Part shown: piece after piece, positions 5,839 through 9,818 of the stretch
Position numbering within the stretch: position 1 is the stretch's first letter
How the letters are laid out: every line of letters begins with the position of its first letter
Source of the DNA: JACCVG01 sp034664165
Lineage (GTDB): Bacteria; Actinomycetota; Thermoleophilia; Solirubrobacterales; Thermoleophilaceae
Assembly (NCBI GenBank): GCA_034664165.1
Contig: JAXDIE010000150.1
Coordinates: 1-9,818 of the forward strand
Length of the DNA: 9,818 nucleotides
Direction: 5' to 3'
Made by a program: the position numbers and the translations under genes
The notes under the pieces: model-generated
The model's input: only the letters and a program-made list of their open reading frames with translations
The model's database searches: none
Told to the model about the DNA's origin: nothing

Positions 5839-7168
5839 CAACAAGGACGCAACCATGGGTGCCCTGGCCGTGATCAACGACGCACTCGAGCAGGGTCGCG
5901 TCACCGCCACCAACTCCGACGAACGTGAGCTCCAGGAGCTCGCCCTGGCCATCCAGGCCGATTCGCCCGAGCCGGATCCCGCCTTCGCGGCGGAGCTCCG
6001 CGAGCGGGTGTCCGCCGGCTTCCCGCACGAGCCTTCGCCAGTCGCCGAGGGCGGCCGGCGCGCGGCGGAGCGTGTCCGGGGCACCCTGCGCTCCGCCGCG
6101 GGCCGGCTGTCCGGCCTGACGCCTCGCCTGACCCCGCGCTACGCGGGTGGGGTGGCGGCCGTGCTGCTCGCGGTCGCGGTCGGCGGCGGCGTGATCTCGC
6201 AGACGATCAACCCCGGGACCGAGAGACTCACCGCGCTCAGCGTTTCGCCGAAGCCGGACAAGCCCGTGAGCTCCCCGCCGGCCGAGCTGCTCGGCGCGAC
6301 GCGGGATGACGCAGCACCTACGGACATGGATCAGAAGTTCACGTCCTCTTCGAGCGGCGGGGCTGAGGCTGGGTCGTTCGCAACTCCCAAGGCCAGGACT
6401 CTCGAGGCAGCCCCGGCAAATGACGGAGCGGTCGGCGGCGACATCATCGTCGAGCCACCGGTCCCGGGTGGCCCGCCCAAGCAGGGCGAGTCGCTGAACC
6501 AGCGGGACCGCCAGGTGGAGCGCTCCGCGTTCATCACCATCGGCGCCCCCACGGACAAGCTGGCCGACGCGGCCCGCGGCGTAGCCGACACGGCCCGGCG
6601 CCACGGCGGCTTCGTGCTCAGCTCGAGCATGACCACGGGCGAGAAGTCCGATGGCGGCGGGCAGTTCGAGCTGCGCGTGCCGGTCGACCAGCTGGACGCG
6701 GTGCTCGATGACCTGTCCGATTTGGGCGAGGTCCGGAGCATGACCCAGGACGAGCAGGATGTGACCTCCTCGTTCGAGTCGCTCGACGACCAGCTCAAGG
6801 CCGCGCAGGCCGAGCGCAAGTCGCTGCTCACCCGGCTGGAGAACGCGGACACCGACCTGGAGGCCCAGGGCATCCGCCGCCAGCTGAAGGGCGCGAACCA
6901 GAAGATCAACGGCATCGAGGCCGACCAGCGCCAGCTGGGCAAGCGAATCTCCTACGCCGCCGTGTCCGTGACGCTGGTCAAGGGCAAGGGCGACGCGGGT
7001 GGCGCAACCGCCCAGGCCCTGGACGATGCGCTGGCCATCCTCACGGCCTCCCTCGGGATCCTCGTCCGCATCGTCGCGGTACTGATTCCGATCGGGATCG
7101 TCGGCGGAATCGTGTGGCTGGTGGTCCGCACCACCCGCCGCCGCCGGCGCGAGTCCGCTCTGGACTGA
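5822..7168 (+). CDS. DUF4349-domain membrane protein, putative anti-sigma/sensor partner
   Basis: This protein has 448 residues. A cytoplasmic-looking N-terminal region (1-107) includes PDPAFAAELRERV, a pattern common at the N-termini of actinobacterial anti-sigma-like proteins. A first membrane segment (about 108-128) is followed by a low-complexity Pro/Ser/Ala linker (145-230). The DUF4349 domain (about 231-388) starts QVERSAFITI and contains a coiled-coil stretch (about 318-372). A second membrane segment (411-436) precedes an Arg-rich tail. The predicted topology puts DUF4349 outside, with both ends in the cytoplasm. No HxxxCxxC zinc motif is present. The sigma overlap suggests that it restrains the sigma factor, which is inference. 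ATG 5822 has AGAAAGG 6 nt upstream; ATG 5855, behind AAGGA, is a plausible alternative that would remove the overlap. Confidence 0.8.
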   Translation: MTSPADNKDATMGALAVINDALEQGRVTATNSDERELQELALAIQADSPEPDPAFAAELRERVSAGFPHEPSPVAEGGRRAAERVRGTLRSAAGRLSGLTPRLTPRYAGGVAAVLLAVAVGGGVISQTINPGTERLTALSVSPKPDKPVSSPPAELLGATRDDAAPTDMDQKFTSSSSGGAEAGSFATPKARTLEAAPANDGAVGGDIIVEPPVPGGPPKQGESLNQRDRQVERSAFITIGAPTDKLADAARGVADTARRHGGFVLSSSMTTGEKSDGGGQFELRVPVDQLDAVLDDLSDLGEVRSMTQDEQDVTSSFESLDDQLKAAQAERKSLLTRLENADTDLEAQGIRRQLKGANQKINGIEADQRQLGKRISYAAVSVTLVKGKGDAGGATAQALDDALAILTASLGILVRIVAVLIPIGIVGGIVWLVVRTTRRRRRESALD

Positions 7169-7185
7169 CCTCCCTCCCGGCCAAG

Positions 7186-7217
7186 GAACGCCCGGTCTCG
7201 CCCGAGACCGGGCGTTC
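7186..7217 (+). terminator. Strong hairpin terminator after the DUF4349 gene
   Basis: GAACGCCCGGTCTC (7186-7199) pairs perfectly with GAGACCGGGCGTTC (7204-7217) around the loop GCCC. It starts 17 nt after the DUF4349 stop and is followed by the weak pyrimidine run TCCGTTCT rather than a clean T-tract. It probably closes the nei-to-DUF4349 transcript and lies directly against the crp promoter. Confidence 0.75.
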
Positions 7218-7224
7218 TCCGTTC

Positions 7225-7230
7225 TATGAT
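7225..7230 (+). promoter_or_regulatory. Putative -10 box of the crp-like gene (leaderless)
   Basis: TATGAT is a near-consensus -10 box, lying 6 nt upstream of the in-frame GTG at 7237. No Shine-Dalgarno fits between them. With a 17-bp spacer, the -35 position (7202-7207) falls on the loop and right arm of the preceding terminator hairpin. Confidence 0.6.
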
Positions 7231-7236
7231 GGCCGC

Positions 7237-7932
7237 GTGGGCGAGGGAGGTCAAAGCACGGAGGCGCTTCTGGCGCAGTTGCCGACGTTCGCGGGGCTCA
7301 CCCCCGACGATCTCGCACGCCTGGCCGAGGTCGCGGTGCCCAGGAGCTACGAGCCGGGCCAGGTGGTGTTCCGCGAGGGCGACACCGGGGATACCTGCTT
7401 CGTCGTGAGGGACGGCTCGCTCAAGGCCACGAGGACCCACTCGGACGGCCGGACCATCGCCCTGACCGAGCTTCGCTCCGGCGACATGTTCGGGGAGCTG
7501 GCCATGTTCAGCGGCGAGACCCGGTCGGCCACCGTCGAAGCCGTTGAGGAGACGGCCGCAGTGGCCCTGCTCGGCCCGGACGTGCGGCGCCTGATCTCGG
7601 CCCACCCGGAAATCGGCATCAAGATGCTCGCCGCACTGGCCGAGCGCGTCCGGTCGGCCAACGACCGGATCGCCAGCCAGTCATTCCAGGGCGTGGCCAG
7701 CCGCGTGGCCGGGGTCCTGCTGGGACAGGTCGAGGCGCGCCAGGCCGAAGGCGCGGCCGAGAGCGATGTGACAGTCCAGATGACGCAGGCTGACATCGCG
7801 CAGCTGGCCGGCACCTCGCGCGAGAGCTGCAGCCGCTTCCTCGCGACGCTCGAGCGCGCGACCGTCGTCGAGCTTGGCCGTGGCAGGGTCACCGTCCGCG
7901 ACCCGTCGGCCCTGCGCGGCTACATCTATTGA
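7237..7932 (+). CDS. Crp/Fnr-family transcriptional regulator
   Basis: This 231-residue DNA-binding regulator has a cyclic-nucleotide-binding domain followed by a winged helix. The binding barrel spans about 13-125. The phosphate-binding cassette FGELAMFSGETRSATVEA (85-102) carries Glu87, Arg96 and Ser97, at the positions that hold cAMP in E. coli CRP, so cyclic-nucleotide binding is plausible. A long dimerisation helix (about 118-150) leads to the C-terminal helix-turn-helix, TQADIAQLAGTSRESCSRFL (183-202). No Fnr-type N-terminal Cys cluster is present, arguing against an oxygen-sensing iron-sulphur form. I chose GTG 7237 because a TATGAT box lies 6 nt upstream and the homologous part (LLAQLPTFAGLTPDDL) starts soon after; upstream in-frame codons run back through the terminator. 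It leads the NUDIX and ASCH genes and may regulate them. Confidence 0.9.
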   Translation: MGEGGQSTEALLAQLPTFAGLTPDDLARLAEVAVPRSYEPGQVVFREGDTGDTCFVVRDGSLKATRTHSDGRTIALTELRSGDMFGELAMFSGETRSATVEAVEETAAVALLGPDVRRLISAHPEIGIKMLAALAERVRSANDRIASQSFQGVASRVAGVLLGQVEARQAEGAAESDVTVQMTQADIAQLAGTSRESCSRFLATLERATVVELGRGRVTVRDPSALRGYIY

Positions 7933-7947
7933 CCGGGGCGGTTTGCC

Positions 7948-8367
7948 TTGAAGCGTGAGTTCTCGGCCGGCGGCCTTGTGGTCCGCCCTGCCGGCAAGAA
8001 GAACGTCGAGGCGGTGGTCATCCACACGCACCGCAAGGCTGTGGCGCTGCCCAAAGGCCATCCGGACAAGGGTGAAGATGCGCTGGCCGCCGCCCTGCGC
8101 GAGGTCCGCGAGGAGACGGGCCTGACCGCCAAGGCTTCCGGCGACCCGCTCGGCGACGTCGAGTACTGGTACATGCACAAGGGCAAGAGGCGCCTCAAGA
8201 CCGTCACCTTCTTCCTGATGGACTACGTGAAGGGCGACGTGGCCGACCACGACGATGAAGTCGAGGCCGCCGAGTGGGTCCCCCTGGCCGAGTTGCCCGA
8301 TCGGCTGAGCTTCGACGGCGAGCGCAAGATCGCCCGCGAGGCGATCCGCAGGGTTGCCGCCCGATAG
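7948..8367 (+). CDS. NUDIX hydrolase
   Basis: This 139-residue pyrophosphatase hydrolyses a nucleoside diphosphate linked to some other group. The NUDIX box is complete at 37-59: Gly37, five residues, Glu43, seven residues, then REVREETGL, with the metal-binding glutamates Glu52, Glu55 and Glu56 all present. SAGGLVV at the start and LPKGH just before the box resemble MutT/Ap4A-hydrolase-like members, but the substrate cannot be called. The start is TTG 7948, with the G-rich GGGGCGG a few bases upstream; no ATG or GTG in frame precedes the conserved SAGGLVV strand. It lies 15 nt after the crp stop and 12 nt before the ASCH gene, so the three are likely co-transcribed. Confidence 0.88.
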   Translation: MKREFSAGGLVVRPAGKKNVEAVVIHTHRKAVALPKGHPDKGEDALAAALREVREETGLTAKASGDPLGDVEYWYMHKGKRRLKTVTFFLMDYVKGDVADHDDEVEAAEWVPLAELPDRLSFDGERKIAREAIRRVAAR

Positions 8368-8379
8368 GCTCCACGGCCC

Positions 8380-8775
8380 GTGTTCGTCCTCAACTTCTAT
8401 TCACCGGTCTTCGTTGACCAGCTGCGCCGCGGCCGCAAGACCGCGACGATCCGCCTGGGCGACAAGGCCAAGAAGTACCGCAAGGGCGAAGTCGTCCTGA
8501 TCACGGTCGGCTTCCAGCACTCACCGCGTGAGCGCCTGTTCGAGGCCGTGATCGACGGCGTCGAGGTCAAGACGGTCAAGGAGCTGTCGCCGCGCGACGT
8601 CGAGCATGACAACCCCGAGTTCCGCCGCCTGGACGAGACCGTCCACTTCCTGGAGCAGATCTACGGCCGCAAGGTCGAGCAGGACGACGTCGTCACCGTG
8701 GTGCGCTTCTCGCAGATCTCGGACCGGCCGCCCGAGATCACCTCCCGGATGCACCCGGGCCCCGCGCAGAACTAG
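8380..8775 (+). CDS. ASCH-domain protein
   Basis: This 131-residue single-domain protein of the ASCH fold, a small PUA-like barrel, probably binds RNA or nucleosides. Visible are the GRKTATIR segment (18-25) with Lys20 and Thr23, the KGEVVLITVG strand (35-44) and VVTVVRFSQI (104-113) at the end of the fold. GRKT.TIR closely resembles the active-site stretch of E. coli YqfB, an ASCH protein reported to deacetylate N4-acetylcytidine; the acidic run VEHDN (74-78) could supply the remaining catalytic carboxylate. That function is inference, and a purely RNA-binding role is equally possible. The start is GTG 8380, 12 nt after the NUDIX stop, with no clear Shine-Dalgarno. A TAGGCT box overlaps the NUDIX stop at 8365-8370, 9 nt upstream. 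Confidence 0.8.
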   Translation: MFVLNFYSPVFVDQLRRGRKTATIRLGDKAKKYRKGEVVLITVGFQHSPRERLFEAVIDGVEVKTVKELSPRDVEHDNPEFRRLDETVHFLEQIYGRKVEQDDVVTVVRFSQISDRPPEITSRMHPGPAQN

Positions 8776-8798
8776 CCCAAGCCTGCCGAATGTGAAAA

Positions 8799-8817
8799 TT
8801 CCGCTTCCCGAGCGGGA
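8799..8817 (+). terminator. Possible short hairpin terminator after the ASCH gene
   Basis: TTCCGCT (8799-8805) pairs with AGCGGGA (8811-8817), including one G-T wobble, around a 5-nt loop; CTCTTAGTC follows. It lies 24 nt after the ASCH stop and just before the groES operator, where a terminator would be expected, but the stem is short and the T-tract poor. Confidence 0.4.
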
Positions 8818-8830
8818 CTCTTAGTCAGTT

Positions 8831-8857
8831 TTGGCACTCTCGGTGCTAGAGTGCCAA
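8831..8857. promoter_or_regulatory. CIRCE operator (HrcA binding site) of groESL
   Basis: TTGGCACTC (8831-8839), nine bases, then GAGTGCCAA (8849-8857) form a perfect inverted repeat that extends to 11 bp per arm (TTTTGGCACTC/GAGTGCCAAAA). It matches CIRCE, TTAGCACTC-N9-GAGTGCTAA, with a symmetric A-to-G change at the third base. HrcA binds CIRCE and represses groESL until heat stress. It ends 36 bp before the groES ATG. Confidence 0.95.
8847..8852 (+). promoter_or_regulatory. Putative -10 box of groESL inside CIRCE
   Basis: TAGAGT fits TANNNT and straddles the CIRCE spacer and right arm, so bound HrcA would block the polymerase. Transcription would begin near 8859, leaving a leader of about 35 nt that contains the Shine-Dalgarno. 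The -35 region is not consensus. Confidence 0.45.
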
Positions 8858-8893
8858 AAGTAAGCTAAGAAGTCCCACCGGAGGTAGAAACGT

Positions 8894-9184
8894 ATGAAGC
8901 TGAAGCCTCTCGGCGATCGCCTGATCGTCAAGCAGGTCGAGGAAGAGGAGATGACCGCGAGCGGCATCGTCCTTCCCGACACCGCCAAGGAAAAGCCCCA
9001 GAAGGCCAAGGTCATCGCAGTCGGTGACGGCGCGCTCAACGAGCACACCGGCGCACGCACCCCGATCGACCTCAAGGAGGGGGACGAGGTCCTCTACTCC
9101 AAGTACGGCGGCACCGAGATCACCGTCGACGGGGACGAGCTCCTCGTCCTGCGTGAGTCGGACGTCCTGGCGAAGATCGCCTAA
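8894..9184 (+). CDS. groES: Co-chaperonin GroES (Hsp10)
   Basis: This 96-residue protein forms the heptameric lid that caps GroEL and closes the folding chamber in the cytoplasm. The sequence is canonical: LKPLGDRLIVKQ at the N-terminus, the mobile loop EEEEMTASGIVLPDTAKEKPQ in two halves around residues 16-37 (the GroEL-contact SGIVLP near 23-28), GDEVLYSKYGGTEI (68-81) and LLVLRESDVLAKI at the end. The ATG at 8894 has GGAGGT (8880-8885) 8 nt upstream. Regulation is by the CIRCE operator immediately upstream. groEL follows after 32 nt, giving the standard groESL operon. Confidence 0.98.
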   Translation: MKLKPLGDRLIVKQVEEEEMTASGIVLPDTAKEKPQKAKVIAVGDGALNEHTGARTPIDLKEGDEVLYSKYGGTEITVDGDELLVLRESDVLAKIA

Positions 9185-9216
9185 CCCACCAAGCATCAAG
9201 ACGGAGGAACAGAAAC

Positions 9217-9818
9217 ATGGCTCATAAGGAGCTCAAGTACGCCCAGGAGGCGCGCCAGTCCCTCGAGGCGGGTGTCGATGCCGTGGCCAACGCGGTCAAG
9301 GTGACACTCGGTCCCAAGGGCCGGTACGTGGTCCTGGACAAGAAGTTCGGCGCCCCCACCATCACGAACGACGGCGTGACCATCGCTCGCGAGATCGAGG
9401 TCGAGGACGTCTTCGAGAACCAGGGTGCCCAGCTCGTACGCGAGGTGGCCACCGCCACCAACGACGTCGCGGGTGACGGAACCACCACCGCAACGGTGCT
9501 CGCACAGATCATCGTTCGCAGCGGCCTGAAGAACGTGGCCGCCGGCGCCAACCCGATCGCGCTCAAGCGCGGGATCGAAGCCGCCGTGGACAACGTTGTC
9601 GAGGCCATCGCCAAGCAGGCAACCGCGGTATCGGGCAAGGATCAGATCGCCCGCGTCGCAGCCATCTCTGCCGGCGACGACGAGATCGGCGACGTGATCG
9701 CCGACGCCATCGACAAGGTCGGCAAGGACGGCGTCGTGAACGTCGAGGAGGGCCAGACGTTCGGCATGGACCTCGAGTTCACCGAGGGCATGCAGTTCGA
9801 CAAGGGCTACATCTCGCC
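9217..9818 (+). CDS. groEL: Chaperonin GroEL (Hsp60), N-terminal part, truncated by window end
   Basis: ATG 9217, with GGAGG (9203-9207) 9 nt upstream, opens a frame that runs off the window after 200 codons. GroEL is the ATP-driven double-ring chaperonin working with GroES. The visible part covers the equatorial and intermediate domains and the start of the apical domain. The nucleotide-site motifs keep the E. coli register: TLGPKG (30-35), Asp52 in TNDGV, and GDGTTTATVLA (86-96) with Asp87, Thr89 and Thr90. ANPIALKRGI follows near residue 111. Many actinobacteria carry two groEL genes; this copy is the one beside groES (often called groEL1), but the C-terminal tail that would show whether it ends Gly-Met-rich or His-rich is outside the window. 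Confidence 0.97.
   Translation, partial: MAHKELKYAQEARQSLEAGVDAVANAVKVTLGPKGRYVVLDKKFGAPTITNDGVTIAREIEVEDVFENQGAQLVREVATATNDVAGDGTTTATVLAQIIVRSGLKNVAAGANPIALKRGIEAAVDNVVEAIAKQATAVSGKDQIARVAAISAGDDEIGDVIADAIDKVGKDGVVNVEEGQTFGMDLEFTEGMQFDKGYIS

Noticed and set aside
5807..6604. 265-codon minus-strand open frame opposite the DUF4349 gene
   Set aside because: High GC makes long antisense frames common. Its composition is Arg/Gly/Ala-rich with no recognisable motif, while the + strand carries the DUF4349 domain and membrane segments.
8365..8370. TAGGCT box upstream of the ASCH start as an independent promoter
   Set aside because: It overlaps the NUDIX stop codon and sits 9 nt from the GTG rather than 6-7. 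The 12-nt gap makes co-transcription with the NUDIX gene the simpler reading.

Overview
This window is GC-rich bacterial chromosome with densely packed genes, many GTG or TTG starts, and start codons lying 6-7 nt behind TANNNT -10 boxes (leaderless type). Together with a Lhr-type helicase, a Nei2-like glycosylase, an ECF sigma factor paired with a DUF4349 protein, and a CIRCE-controlled groESL, this points to Actinomycetota. A Thermoleophilia-like lineage (Solirubrobacterales or Gaiellales) is my best guess, inferred from protein flavour only.

Layout. 1-1716 (+): C-terminal part of a long Lhr helicase, its 5' end outside the window. 1717-1934: a gap holding two related 39-bp palindromes inside a 194-bp segment bounded by 17-bp inverted repeats, which resembles a MITE or REP-type element. 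3613-1935 (-): a two-gene DrrAB-like ABC exporter, ATPase then permease, with a 4-bp overlap. 3614-3679: a short divergent promoter region. 3680-7168 (+): a tight run of nei2-like DNA glycosylase, GDPD-family phosphodiesterase, ECF sigma factor and DUF4349 membrane protein, ended by a 14-bp perfect hairpin. 7237-8775 (+): Crp/Fnr regulator, NUDIX hydrolase and ASCH-domain protein. 8829-9818 (+): CIRCE operator, groES and the start of groEL, which runs off the window.

How the genes fit together. Lhr and Nei are both DNA-repair proteins, and lhr and nei are neighbours in mycobacteria (Rv3296/Rv3297 in M. tuberculosis). Here the pair is separated by the oppositely oriented ABC exporter and the palindromic element. 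The ECF sigma factor and its overlapping DUF4349 partner look like a sigma/membrane-sensor pair. The Crp-like regulator leads two small proteins that may act on nucleotides. groESL is the heat-shock chaperonin operon under HrcA-type control.

Most of the window is conserved housekeeping sequence. I see no clear new multi-gene defence or mobile system. The least explained parts are the palindromic element at 1724-1917, the architecture of the divergent promoter at 3611-3682, and the recurring leaderless-type starts.
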